Positions 16,549 through 24,938 of a stretch of 64,000 nt of DNA are shown in pieces. Every line of letters starts with the position of its first letter. Positions within the stretch are counted from its first letter, which is position 1. The DNA is taken from contig NC_016047.1 of assembly GCF_000227465.1 (NCBI RefSeq), positions 1,503,001 to 1,567,000 on the forward strand, in the 5' to 3' direction. The notes below the pieces were generated by a model. It was given only the letters and a program-made list of their open reading frames with translations. It was not told the origin of the DNA and made no database searches. The stretch comes from Bacillus spizizenii TU-B-10. GTDB lineage: Bacteria > Bacillota > Bacilli > Bacillales > Bacillaceae. The translations under genes and the position numbers were made by a program.

Positions 16549-17343
16549 ATGGATGCAGCATTATTATTAGAGTATGGTTGGGTTCTTCTCGTCTTGATCG
16601 GGCTGGAAGGGATTTTAGCCGCCGATAACGCGCTGGTTATGGCGGTAATGGTAAAACATTTGCCGGAGGAAAAACGAAAAAAGGCGTTATTTTACGGGTT
16701 GGCAGGGGCTTTTGTTCTGCGGTTTGGCTCTTTATTCGCGATTTCTTTTTTAGTCAACGTATGGCAGGTTCAAGCGATTGGCGCGATCTACTTGCTGTAT
16801 ATCTCAGCAAGCCATTTATTAAAAAGATATGTATTTAAGAAAGAAGACACGCATAAAGAGACAAAGCAAAGCGGTTTTTGGCCGACTGTTTTAAAAGTTG
16901 AATTGGCAGATATCGCGTTTGCGGTTGATTCTATCTTAGCGGCAGTCGCGTTGGCAGTTACGCTTCCTGGAACATCGCTTCCGAAGATCGGCGGACTTGA
17001 CGGAGGACAATTTCTCGTTATTTTGGCCGGAGGTATCATCGGCCTGGTGATTATGCGGTTTGCCGCTTCAATGTTTGTTAAGCTATTAAAGGAACGTCCA
17101 AGCCTAGAAACAGCAGCCTTTGTGATTGTCGGCTGGGTCGGAGTGAAGCTTGCTTTATATACACTTGCCCATCACGACATAGCGGTTGTTTCTGAGCACT
17201 TTATCCATTCTGGAACATGGAAGCTCATCTTCTGGGGTGTTTTAGCGGCAATCGCGGTTTGCGGCTGGTTCATGTCAGGTGGAAAAAAACAGCCGGAGGG
17301 CGCACAAAACGAACAAAAAAACAGCAGCCGGGAACGGGCGTAA
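16549..17343 (+). CDS. meeY: TerC-family Mn2+ exporter (YkoY/MeeY)
   Basis: 264 aa from the ATG at 16549 (MDAALLLEYGW), behind TGGGAGGG; the longer frame from 16336 runs through the riboswitch and is not coding. About seven transmembrane helices. TerC signatures with membrane acids: GLEGILAADNALVMA and VELADIAFAVDSILA. TerC exporters remove Mn2+ from the cytoplasm and support metallation of exported proteins. Mn2+ control by the upstream riboswitch agrees. Own terminator at 17348-17380. Confidence 0.93.
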   Translation: MDAALLLEYGWVLLVLIGLEGILAADNALVMAVMVKHLPEEKRKKALFYGLAGAFVLRFGSLFAISFLVNVWQVQAIGAIYLLYISASHLLKRYVFKKEDTHKETKQSGFWPTVLKVELADIAFAVDSILAAVALAVTLPGTSLPKIGGLDGGQFLVILAGGIIGLVIMRFAASMFVKLLKERPSLETAAFVIVGWVGVKLALYTLAHHDIAVVSEHFIHSGTWKLIFWGVLAAIAVCGWFMSGGKKQPEGAQNEQKNSSRERA

Positions 17344-17347
17344 TCTG

Positions 17348-17380
17348 AAAGACTCTGCTTAAAAAGCAGAGTCTTTTCAT
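17348..17380 (+). terminator. Terminator of meeY
   Basis: AAAGACTCTGCTT pairs with AAGCAGAGTCTTT, followed by T. Confidence 0.85.
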
Positions 17381-17451
17381 GTTTAAAACGTTTTCATGAA
17401 CGAAATAAAATAACATTTTTATAACAGCTTTGTTACAAAAAACACGGATAA

Positions 17452-17481
17452 AACCCCCTTAATTCTCTAGAAAGGCACGAA
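17452..17481 (+). promoter_or_regulatory. Sigma-I-type promoter of sigI-rsgI
   Basis: AACCCCC at 17452-17458 and CGAA at 17478-17481, 19 bases apart. This matches the ACCCCC / CGAA pattern of sigma-I promoters, including the autoregulated sigI promoter. A second, sigma-A-like pair is TTGCGA at 17551 and TATCAT at 17574, 17 bases apart. Confidence 0.7.
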
Positions 17482-17607
17482 ATCATGTATAGTACGTCAG
17501 AATGGTTTGTCACAATTGAGACATTGGAAATCAATATTTCTTTTTCTCCTTTGCGAATCCCTATCAAATTAGCTATCATTAATGAGTAGTTATAGGGAGG
17601 AACTGAG

Positions 17608-18363
17608 GTGAAACCAGTGCTTAGCCTTTTGTTTAAATTGGGAAAAAAGAAGCAAACGCTTGAAAAAACTGTTGAAAGTATACAAAAAGGCAATAAAGAT
17701 CTTCAAAATGAATTAATACAGCAATATAAGCCATTTATCGCAAAGACGGTTTCATCCGTTTGTAAACGATATATAGATGAAAAAGACGATGAGTTCAGCA
17801 TCGGACTGATCGCGTTTAATGAAGCTATTGAAAAATACTCACCTGAAAAAGGCAATTCTCTGCTCGCATTTGCTGAGCTAATCATAAAAAGAAAAGTCAT
17901 TGATTACATCAGAAAAGAAGCCAGAAGCGCACAAAATATAAATATCGATTTACAGGAAGGAGACGATCAGGAGTCATCACAAAGCCTGATTGAAGCCGAG
18001 CTTTCTATTGATGAATACCGCCGTCAGATTGAGCAGGAGCAGAGGCGGGAGGAAATCATCTATTTTCAGAAGCAGCTCAAAGATTATGGTTTATCGTTTA
18101 AAGAACTGCTTGAAAACTCTCCAAAGCATTCGGACGCTAGGCAAAACGCCATAAAGGTGGCAATGACCCTTGTTGAACATGAAGAGTTGGCCGCTATCCT
18201 GTATACAAAGAAACAGCTTCCGGTGAAACAGCTAGAACAGCTTGTCTCTGTAAGCCGAAAAACGATTGAGAGAAACAGAAAATATATTATTGCGATGTGT
18301 ATTATCATTACGGGTGATTATATTTATTTAAAAGATTATCTTAAAGGGGTGCTGCACTCATGA
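17608..18363 (+). CDS. sigI: RNA polymerase sigma factor SigI
   Basis: 251 aa; GTG start at 17608 behind AGGGAGG. Sigma-70-like region 2 (about 25-110: QYKPFIAKTVSSVCKRYI, DDEFSIGLIAFNEAIEKY) and a C-terminal helix-turn-helix domain (VSRKTIERNRKYIIA near residue 218). Heat-induced; in B. subtilis it controls wall and cytoskeleton genes such as mreBH and lytE. Overlaps rsgI by four bases (ATGA), the usual sigma/anti-sigma coupling. A matching sigma-I promoter lies upstream. Confidence 0.95.
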   Translation: MKPVLSLLFKLGKKKQTLEKTVESIQKGNKDLQNELIQQYKPFIAKTVSSVCKRYIDEKDDEFSIGLIAFNEAIEKYSPEKGNSLLAFAELIIKRKVIDYIRKEARSAQNINIDLQEGDDQESSQSLIEAELSIDEYRRQIEQEQRREEIIYFQKQLKDYGLSFKELLENSPKHSDARQNAIKVAMTLVEHEELAAILYTKKQLPVKQLEQLVSVSRKTIERNRKYIIAMCIIITGDYIYLKDYLKGVLHS

Positions 18364-19505
18364 GAAGAGGGATTATAGTAGAGAAAAATAGAAAATTCGT
18401 CACGTTGCTGACCCCTGACGGACAATTTTTAAAAGCCAAAAATGATCGCCGCAGCTATGAAATTGGAGAAGAAATCATGCTTCCGAGTGAATCACGCATG
18501 GGCAGAAGGGCCAGCTTTTTTGATTTTTTAAAACTGCGCCCTTTCAAAATGGGGATTGTTACGATGACTGCTATTATGCTTTTTATTTTTATAGTTCTCC
18601 CTGTTTTTTCTAATAATAAGGCCTATGCGTATATGACAATCGATATCAATCCAAGCTTCGAAATGGCGTTAAACAGCGATTACGAAGTGATTGAACTGAC
18701 TCCTCTAAATGATGAGGGAAAGAAAGTCGTGAATGATATAGATGATTGGGAGAAGACTGATTTTAAACAGGTGATTGACGATATTATAACCGACTGCAGT
18801 GAGCACGGGTATGTAAAGAAATCGAAAGAAATATTGATTTCCACTGTTTATGAAAATACGGAAGACAATACATATAAAAAAGCTGTGAAAAAACAGCTGA
18901 ATGATGTGACGGAAAAATATAAAACGACATACCGCATGGAATCTCTCGAGTCAGATATGCAGACGAGGGAAAAAGCGAAAAAGAAAGGCGTTTCAACAGG
19001 CAGCTACATCAAATCAAATGAAAAAAATGACACTAAAGAGTCAAAAGATGACTCCAGCAATCCATCCGGGGAAGAGGATCAAAAGAATACCGGAAATGAG
19101 GATGAAAATATCGATCCAACTGACGCCCAGGACGGCAAGCAAGGAGATAATGAACAGCTGGATGATACGGATTCCGGAGACCAGAAAGAAGATAAAACGG
19201 ATGAACAGACTGATGATAGTGACAAAGATCAGAATGTAAAGGAATCAGATGAAAACACAAATGCCGAAAAAGATGGGGATCATGAGCAAACCCCAATACA
19301 AGATCCTCAAGATAAAGGAAATGAAGACAGCCGCACTGATAAGGGGCAAAGCCAATATCACAGGGACTGGAATAACGGTGAACAAGGCAGAAATCGTTCT
19401 TCGTCCAGCAGGGATAACGCTTCTGACCGCCGTAATCCAAACGGCTACAGCAGTGATAATAATTCAGCTCAAACTGAAGATTCGCCGAGTGACCCCGGCG
19501 AATAA
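18360..19505 (+). CDS. rsgI: Anti-sigma-I factor RsgI
   Basis: 381 aa, single membrane pass. Cytoplasmic RsgI N domain at about 1-50 (GIIVEKNRKFVTLLTPDG), transmembrane helix at about 63-83, then an extracytoplasmic domain starting DINPSFEMALN. The Asn-Pro in this motif is conserved and is a proposed self-cleavage site in the family. The last 170 residues or so are a very acidic, Asp/Glu/Asn/Ser-rich disordered tail with no catalytic or carbohydrate-binding domain. It holds SigI at the membrane until an envelope signal arrives. Translationally coupled to sigI. Confidence 0.93.
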   Translation: MRRGIIVEKNRKFVTLLTPDGQFLKAKNDRRSYEIGEEIMLPSESRMGRRASFFDFLKLRPFKMGIVTMTAIMLFIFIVLPVFSNNKAYAYMTIDINPSFEMALNSDYEVIELTPLNDEGKKVVNDIDDWEKTDFKQVIDDIITDCSEHGYVKKSKEILISTVYENTEDNTYKKAVKKQLNDVTEKYKTTYRMESLESDMQTREKAKKKGVSTGSYIKSNEKNDTKESKDDSSNPSGEEDQKNTGNEDENIDPTDAQDGKQGDNEQLDDTDSGDQKEDKTDEQTDDSDKDQNVKESDENTNAEKDGDHEQTPIQDPQDKGNEDSRTDKGQSQYHRDWNNGEQGRNRSSSSRDNASDRRNPNGYSSDNNSAQTEDSPSDPGE

Positions 19506-19515
19506 AGACCTGAAT

Positions 19516-19710
19516 TTATTTAGTTGTGCCATTTAATTGTGATTGTGCTTGCTGCACCAGCCGCTTTGTCATTTCCCCGCCTACAGAGCCGTTAGCGCGT
19601 GCGACTGTATCAGAACCAAGGTTCACACCGAATTCTTGAGCCACTTCGAGTTTAAATTGGTCTAGTGCCTGCTCCACCCCTGGAACAACGAGTTTATTTC
19701 TGCTCGCCAT
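19516..19710 (-). CDS. sspD: Minor alpha/beta-type small acid-soluble spore protein SspD
   Basis: 64 aa from the ATG at 19710, behind AAAGGAGATG. Clear alpha/beta [23 protein letters not shown] contains the germination-protease site region, and [13 protein letters not shown] is the second DNA-binding block. SASPs coat spore DNA and protect it from UV and heat. A sigma-G promoter upstream fits forespore expression. Its stop is only 10 bases from that of convergent rsgI, with no clear terminator between them. Confidence 0.95.
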   Translation of the reverse strand: MASRNKLVVPGVEQALDQFKLEVAQEFGVNLGSDTVARANGSVGGEMTKRLVQQAQSQLNGTTK

Positions 19711-19754
19711 CTTTTTCATCTCCTTTTTCTATAAAGAAATTCTTAACGCGTACT

Positions 19755-19784
19755 TAGTTTGAAATGTACGGGGGTTATTTATGC
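19755..19784 (-). promoter_or_regulatory. Sigma-G promoter of sspD
   Basis: On the minus strand GCATA (19780-19784) and CAAACTA (19755-19761) are 18 bases apart. The sigma-G consensus is GHATR - about 18 - CATHHTA, so there is one mismatch. Confidence 0.65.
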
Positions 19785-19808
19785 TGGCAATTGTTGTGGA
19801 GAATAAGA

Positions 19809-19835
19809 AACCCCCGGCCTCTAAGCCGGGGGTGA
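19809..19835 (-). terminator. Terminator of ykrK
   Basis: CCCCCGGC pairs with GCCGGGGG. On the minus strand it is followed by TTTCTTATTC, and it stands just after the ykrK stop codon. Confidence 0.75.
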
Positions 19836-19841
19836 CGCAGA

Positions 19842-20543
19842 CTATATAATGTCTGCTGTCATTTTATGTGCGGTTGCCTGAATATGGAACGTCAAAATGG
19901 AGAGGACTGTAATGGCGATAATCTGTCTGATTTTAAGCCATTGGCTGTCATTCAGTTCTTCAAAACGGTGGCGGAGACGCTCTGTCTCCTGTTCGACGAT
20001 CTCCTGCAGATTCGATTCTTTCATAGAAGGCGTGTCTTGGTGATGAACGGCATCAAGCACATATGCACAGCTTTCATAATAAGCAATCGGGCTGATGACA
20101 TCATCGGATCTGTCTGAGATTGTGTTAAAGGCCACTTTTAAAATAGCCCGTATGTGTTCAAAGTCATAAATGGATTTTAAATCACGTACAATTAAAAGAA
20201 TGACTGCCTGTTCAACTGAGTATTTTTTGCCCAGCTCAGGGTGTCCGATCAAATCCTTAATATCACGCTTTACCCAGTTTTGAATTGCAGTTGACTTTAA
20301 CGAAGTCAGCTCACATAGGTTGCCAAGCTCTACGATTTCGTTTGTAGAGAGACCGTATTCTTTTCTCTGCTTTTTTCGTTCGTATCTTGTAAGAAATTCA
20401 GGAATTTCAAGATGATTGGCTGCTTTTTCTGCTGACATGTTTGCTGATTGGATGAGAATGTCGAGCGGGCTTATTTCTCCTTTCCCTTTTAGGGAATAGA
20501 GCAGCCGCACCATATCGGTTCGAGTGAGTTTAAAAATGTTCAT
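19842..20543 (-). CDS. ykrK: Regulator of htpX, YkrK (DUF1836-like)
   Basis: 233 aa; ATG at 20543 behind AGAGGTG. Central helix-turn-helix-like segment (GLSTNEIVELGNLCELTSLK and SAIQNWVKRDIKDLIG), followed by a helical part and a hydrophobic C-terminus (IIAITVLSILTFHIQATAHK) that may touch the membrane. In B. subtilis YkrK represses the divergent protease gene htpX, and the 170-base shared promoter region contains an inverted repeat consistent with an operator. Domain name from memory. Confidence 0.85.
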   Translation of the reverse strand: MNIFKLTRTDMVRLLYSLKGKGEISPLDILIQSANMSAEKAANHLEIPEFLTRYERKKQRKEYGLSTNEIVELGNLCELTSLKSTAIQNWVKRDIKDLIGHPELGKKYSVEQAVILLIVRDLKSIYDFEHIRAILKVAFNTISDRSDDVISPIAYYESCAYVLDAVHHQDTPSMKESNLQEIVEQETERLRHRFEELNDSQWLKIRQIIAITVLSILTFHIQATAHKMTADII

Positions 20544-20641
20544 TGTTCACCTCTTTAAAACAATTTGACGCGGATATAAGTCTATGTATGAATTTAAAAT
20601 TGAAGCGTCAGCAATTACATTAACATCATACGTCGAATTCC

Positions 20642-20669
20642 TTGCATTTTCAAACGGATGATTTATAAT
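20642..20669 (+). promoter_or_regulatory. Sigma-A promoter of htpX
   Basis: TTGCAT at 20642-20647, 16-base spacer, TATAAT at 20664-20669. Just downstream GTTC-TTTT-GAAC (about 20682-20693) lies inside a wider AAGT...ACTT repeat, a candidate operator. Confidence 0.65.
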
Positions 20670-20713
20670 TTAAGTATACGGGTTCTTTTGAACTTAAAAT
20701 AACGGAGGTTGTC

Positions 20714-21610
20714 ATGGCGAAAAGAATTTTTCTGTTTATTTTAACGAATATTTTAGTGCTTACAACAATCGGGATCGTTTTGTCTGTTTTAAGCTCGGTT
20801 ACCGGAGTCGGGACGTACTTTACAGCTGATGGCGGTATCGACCCAATTGCGCTCCTTGTATTCAGTTTAGTCGTTGGTTTTGTCGGTTCCTTCATGTCTC
20901 TTGCGATGTCCAGATGGATGGCAAAGACGATGATGGGTGTCAGAGTGCTGAATCCGAAAAAACACACGCTCAGCTATGAGGAACAGCAATTGGTTGACCG
21001 TGTTCACCGATTAAGCCGCTCTGCCGGTTTAACGAAAATGCCGGAAGTCGGAATTTACCGTTCACCTGAAGTGAACGCGTTTGCGACTGGGCCGTCAAAA
21101 CGCCGTTCTCTTGTGGCAGTGTCATCAGGGCTGCTGGAGCAAATGGATGATGCAGCAGTTGAAGGTGTGCTTGCCCACGAAGTCGCGCATATCACTAATG
21201 GTGATATGGTAACAATGACGCTTTTGCAAGGTATCGTCAATACCTTTGTCGTCTTTTTATCGCGTATCGCAGCATGGATTGCGAGCCGTTTCGTCAAGGA
21301 AGATCTTGCGCCGATCGTTCATTTTATTGCAATGATTGTCTTTCAGATTGTCTTTTCCATTCTCGGCAGCCTGGTTGTGTTTGCGTACTCACGCCATCGC
21401 GAATTTCATGCTGACAGGGGAGGAGCGGATCTTGCCGGCAAGGATAAGATGATTCATGCGCTTCGGACGCTTAAGAGCTACTCTTCCCGCATTATGGAAG
21501 ACGATCAGACAGCTGTCCAAACATTAAAAATTAATGGCAAGAAGCGTTCTTCGCTTTTCTCAACTCACCCTGATTTAGATGAGCGAATCAGACGGTTAGA
21601 AGCTAAATAA
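20714..21610 (+). CDS. htpX: Membrane zinc metalloprotease HtpX
   Basis: 298 aa; ATG at 20714 behind AACGGAGG. Two N-terminal membrane segments, the M48 zinc motif HEVAH (His155, Glu156, His159), two more hydrophobic segments, and the third-ligand region [15 protein letters not shown]. HtpX degrades misfolded membrane proteins with FtsH-type proteases. Divergent from its regulator ykrK. Terminator at 21626-21655. Confidence 0.95.
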   Translation: MAKRIFLFILTNILVLTTIGIVLSVLSSVTGVGTYFTADGGIDPIALLVFSLVVGFVGSFMSLAMSRWMAKTMMGVRVLNPKKHTLSYEEQQLVDRVHRLSRSAGLTKMPEVGIYRSPEVNAFATGPSKRRSLVAVSSGLLEQMDDAAVEGVLAHEVAHITNGDMVTMTLLQGIVNTFVVFLSRIAAWIASRFVKEDLAPIVHFIAMIVFQIVFSILGSLVVFAYSRHREFHADRGGADLAGKDKMIHALRTLKSYSSRIMEDDQTAVQTLKINGKKRSSLFSTHPDLDERIRRLEAK

Positions 21611-21625
21611 TACAAACACATTGTT

Positions 21626-21655
21626 CCTCTGAGAGAATCTCTCAGAGGTTTTTTA
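21626..21655 (+). terminator. Terminator of htpX
   Basis: CCTCTGAGAG pairs with CTCTCAGAGG, followed by TTTTTTATTTT. Confidence 0.88.
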
Positions 21656-21784
21656 TTTTATCCTTTGACTAAAATAATAAAAAAATAAGCAAGTTAAGAA
21701 AATGTTTCGTAAAAGCCTTTAAAAATGGGTCCAATATCTTTAGAATAATTACCGTACTTAAAAAGAGAGGCAGAAGGATTTTAC

Positions 21785-23134
21785 ATGAAATTAAAGTTTG
21801 GAAAATTGATACAGGCATTGTCGCCGGCCCAGCTGATTGCTGTATATTATTTTCTTGCGGTGACGGTTGCAGTTATTTTATTAAGTCTTCCTGTTGCCCA
21901 TAAACAAGGAGCAGAGTGGTCTTTTATCGATGCCTTGTTTACAGCAGTCAGTGCCGTGAGCGTGACGGGTCTTTCTGTTGTGAATACTGCTGATACATTT
22001 AACACAATAGGAATTGTTATTCTTGCGTTTGTTCTGCAGTTTGGCGGAATTGGCATTATGACTTTAGGCACTTCTGTTTGGCTGCTAATGGGCAAAAGAA
22101 TAGGTTTAAAAGAACGGAAATTAATGATGATCGATCAAAACCAATCACAATTTTCTGGGATCGTTAATCTCATGAAACAGATTCTCTTTCTCATATTATG
22201 GATTGAGTTTTTTGGCGGCATGATACTTGGGACATATTTTTTAACCTACTACGATTCCATTCAAGATGCTTACTTACATGGTTTTTTTGCGAGTGTCAGT
22301 GCAACCACAAATGCCGGTTTTGATATAACAGGAAGCTCTCTGGTTCCATTTCGGCATGATTATTTTGTGCAATTTATAACACTGTTATTGATTGTTTTCG
22401 GAGCCATTGGTTTTCCTGTTCTAGTGGAAGTGAAAGACTTTTTGTTTTCAAAAAACCGAAGATATCCGTTTAGCTTATTTACAAAAATTACAACCATTAT
22501 GTTTGGCTTACTTGTTTTGTTTGGCTCTATAGGGATCTATGTGCTTGAAGCAAATCATTTGTTTGCAGGTAAATCGTGGCATGATATTTTATTCCTTTCT
22601 CTATTCCAATCAACCACAACAAGGAGTGGAGGGCTTGCTACGATTGATATAAGCCAGCTGACTGACCCCACTTTGCTTTTTATGAGTGCGCTGATGTTTA
22701 TCGGAGCGTCGCCAAGTTCAGTAGGGGGAGGCATACGGACAACGACTTTCGCTCTGAACCTTCTTGCGCTGTTTCATTTTGCCCGCGGCAATAAGTCAGT
22801 CAAGGTATTCAAACGGGAGCTGCATCCTGCTGATCTCATGAAGTCGCTTGTTGTCACAATGATGGCGATTCTGCTCGTTTTTGGCTCGACACTCATTCTT
22901 ACGATTACAGAAAAGCACTCCCTGCTGGAGCTTTTGTTTGAAGTGTGCTCGGCATTCGGCACAACCGGTCTGTCACTTGGAATTACTGCTGATTTAAGCA
23001 ACGTTGGAAAATGTGTCATTATGATTGTCATGTTTATCGGGCGAATCGGTATCCTGACCTTCCTGTATCTGATCGGAAGAAAGGAAATTGAAGCGAATTA
23101 TCATTATCCGAAGGAACGAGTGATTATCGGATAG
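21785..23134 (+). CDS. ktrD: K+ channel/transporter subunit KtrD
   Basis: 449 aa; ATG at 21785 behind AGAGAGGCAG. Trk/Ktr superfamily with four M1-P-M2 repeats; filter-like segments are SAVSVTGLSVVNTAD, SATTNAGFDITGSS, TTTRSGGLATID and GTTGLSLGITAD, each with the single conserved filter glycine. Low-affinity K+ uptake, working with the cytosolic gating ring KtrC, whose gene is not in this window. Monocistronic with a terminator at 23134-23166. In B. subtilis ktr genes answer c-di-AMP, but no riboswitch is seen here. Confidence 0.93.
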   Translation: MKLKFGKLIQALSPAQLIAVYYFLAVTVAVILLSLPVAHKQGAEWSFIDALFTAVSAVSVTGLSVVNTADTFNTIGIVILAFVLQFGGIGIMTLGTSVWLLMGKRIGLKERKLMMIDQNQSQFSGIVNLMKQILFLILWIEFFGGMILGTYFLTYYDSIQDAYLHGFFASVSATTNAGFDITGSSLVPFRHDYFVQFITLLLIVFGAIGFPVLVEVKDFLFSKNRRYPFSLFTKITTIMFGLLVLFGSIGIYVLEANHLFAGKSWHDILFLSLFQSTTTRSGGLATIDISQLTDPTLLFMSALMFIGASPSSVGGGIRTTTFALNLLALFHFARGNKSVKVFKRELHPADLMKSLVVTMMAILLVFGSTLILTITEKHSLLELLFEVCSAFGTTGLSLGITADLSNVGKCVIMIVMFIGRIGILTFLYLIGRKEIEANYHYPKERVIIG

Positions 23135-23166
23135 AAAAAACACCGCATGTTTTGCGGTGTTTTTTG
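23134..23166 (+). terminator. Terminator of ktrD
   Basis: AACACCGCA pairs with TGCGGTGTT, followed by six T. Confidence 0.85.
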
Positions 23167-23292
23167 ATTGCCAAAAAAAAGATGTGTGGCGCCGTTTCAG
23201 TTGGAGAACCTAACATCAACAGGTGCAGTTTTTAACGCTCCTGCATCTTTAAGTGAAATAAAATGTTTGAAAAACTGGCGAGGAGGATTCGT

Positions 23293-23448
23293 ATGAAGCG
23301 AAAAGCTGAAGTGAATGAAGCCATTAAAAATAACAATACACCTACTGAGAGCATGGACCCAAATTCTTATAAGACACAGTATCATGACGACCCGAACTTT
23401 AGGGGTGCAAACCGCAATTCCAAACAGGGTCAGCAAGGAGGCATGTGA
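23293..23448 (+). CDS. 51-aa hydrophilic protein, possibly spore-associated
   Basis: ATG at 23293 behind GAGGAGG (the frame opens at 23263 without a ribosome site). The product is very hydrophilic, rich in Asn, Lys and Gln: NNNTPTESMDPNSYKTQYHD in the middle and NSKQGQQGGM at the end. This composition resembles small spore proteins of bacilli, but no family signature is definite. The next small ORF starts within three bases of its stop and shares its GGAGG, so the two are almost certainly co-transcribed. Possibly the gene called ykzP in strain 168; I am not sure. Confidence 0.6.
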   Translation: MKRKAEVNEAIKNNNTPTESMDPNSYKTQYHDDPNFRGANRNSKQGQQGGM

Positions 23449-23450
23449 TT

Positions 23451-23621
23451 TTGAAGAAAAACCGTCATAGCAGAGATATGCAAAATCATAAAAAGCCTAT
23501 GAATAAGAAAGTGCTGGAGGAAGAATTCTCAAGTGAACTTGGGGATTACAATGCCGGCAAGATCATCGAAACGCTAGAAGTCACAAAGCCTAAAAAGAAA
23601 AAAGAGAAGAAACAAAAATAA
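23451..23621 (+). CDS. ykzE: 56-aa basic hypothetical protein YkzE
   Basis: TTG start at 23451, eight bases after AAGGAGG; a GTG at 23445 would add two residues but sits too near the ribosome site. Basic, lysine-rich ends around a short acidic middle (VLEEEFSSELGDYNAGKIIE), closing KPKKKKEKKQK. No membrane segment. Tightly coupled to the preceding ORF and followed by a terminator shared with ykrP. Function unknown; the symbol rests on its position before ykrP. Confidence 0.6.
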   Translation: MKKNRHSRDMQNHKKPMNKKVLEEEFSSELGDYNAGKIIETLEVTKPKKKKEKKQK

Positions 23622-23627
23622 AAAAAG

Positions 23628-23665
23628 ACCTCTTAGGCGGCGTCCCGCTTAAGAGGTGCTTTTCT
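23628..23665. terminator. Bidirectional terminator between ykzE and ykrP
   Basis: CCTCTTAGGCGG pairs with CCGCTTAAGAGG (one G-U pair), with A-rich and T-rich flanks for both strands. Confidence 0.8.
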
Positions 23666-24686
23666 ATTTTAAATAAGCATTTTTGCCCGTTCCTCTGACA
23701 AATTGCAATAAGTTGGTCATTCTCAGCTCAATGAAGGGCTGAGCAACTGTCTTAACAAAATTGCTGGAGAGTACTGATGTCAGGGCTGCTGTTAAAAGTA
23801 AGAGAATCACTAAGCTCTGATAGTCAGTAAGCGAATCCTCAAGCCCGGCCTGTCTCAGCGTTTTAATAATAAACCCATGAAGCAAATACACGTAAAATGT
23901 CCGGGTTCCCCATTTCGTAAAGAAGAACCGTTTTTGCGGAACGAGCGCTAAAAAGCTGAAGGTCGCCGCAAAGGCGAGTACATACCAGCCGATTCGGGAA
24001 AGTCCGCTTGCCAAGGTAACGTCTCCAAATGAAGAATACGGTTTTGAACCAAACAGAAAAGAATAGTCAAAGTCGATGCCCCAGCAGATGACGAATACGG
24101 CGGCAAGTACCCCGATCGCAATTTGTTTGCCTCGTTTTGATCTCAATAAATCAAAATGATGTTTATTTAAATAAAACCCGACAAGGAACATCGGTAAGAA
24201 TACAAATGTCCGCGACAGGCTCAGCGTGCTGCTGACAAAGTCTAAATAGCCGATCAGCACGGCGATTCCGCAGCTGACAAACAGCGCCCACCGCTTTGAA
24301 AGCTTTGAAAAAGGATAAAGCAGCAGGTTCCAAAAAAATAAGCTTACGAGAAACCATAACGACCATTGCGGATCAATCGGATTCACATTTGCCATGCTTT
24401 CGTCTTGCATAATGTAGTAGAAGACAGAATAGATGATTTGGAAAATCAAATACGGAATAATCAGCTTGACCGCCAGCTTTTTCACATATCCAGCGCGTTT
24501 AAAGCCTTTTGCGAAATAACCGGATACGAGAATAAAGGCAGGCATGTGGAATGTGTAAATGAACTTGTAGAGGTAGAGCATAAAGTTGTTATCATTAATA
24601 AAGGAACGAAGAATATGACCGAATACAACAAGGAATATCAATAAGAATTTTGCATTATCGAAATAACTGTCCCGCGATTTACTCAT
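23664..24686 (-). CDS. ykrP: Membrane acyltransferase YkrP (acyltransferase 3 family)
   Basis: 340 aa; ATG at 24686 behind GAGAAGGTGATGC. About ten transmembrane helices. Acyltransferase 3/WecH type: N-terminal [20 protein letters not shown] (the His in the first helix is the family catalytic candidate), [19 protein letters not shown] and [15 protein letters not shown]. The family moves acetyl or acyl groups onto envelope polysaccharides. Acceptor unknown. Monocistronic. Confidence 0.88.
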   Translation of the reverse strand: MSKSRDSYFDNAKFLLIFLVVFGHILRSFINDNNFMLYLYKFIYTFHMPAFILVSGYFAKGFKRAGYVKKLAVKLIIPYLIFQIIYSVFYYIMQDESMANVNPIDPQWSLWFLVSLFFWNLLLYPFSKLSKRWALFVSCGIAVLIGYLDFVSSTLSLSRTFVFLPMFLVGFYLNKHHFDLLRSKRGKQIAIGVLAAVFVICWGIDFDYSFLFGSKPYSSFGDVTLASGLSRIGWYVLAFAATFSFLALVPQKRFFFTKWGTRTFYVYLLHGFIIKTLRQAGLEDSLTDYQSLVILLLLTAALTSVLSSNFVKTVAQPFIELRMTNLLQFVRGTGKNAYLK

Positions 24687-24938
24687 AGCATCACCTTCTC
24701 TTTAATCAGTCACTAAGAGATTATTCCCTGCTGGTATATATTTTAAAATAAAAGATGAAAAAGGAATTGAAAAAATGGCTGATTGTTAGGACGATGTAAA
24801 GTGGCGGTAAGGATCGTAGAAAATGTCTTCGTTATGTAATCGCGCTGAAATTTTCTGAAATTTATAGGGCAAATGAAGGAAGTTCCCGCATTTTGTAGAA
24901 ATATTGAGGGATAGGTTTTGAAGAAGGAGTGTACACGC

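Noticed and set aside
19018..19536. Alternative-frame ORFs in the rsgI tail
   Set aside because: They arise from the repetitive Asp/Glu/Asn codons of the disordered tail.
24891..24903. Spo0A-box-like TTTTGTAGAAAT before kinE
   Set aside because: One mismatch in a short AT-rich motif; too frequent by chance to report.
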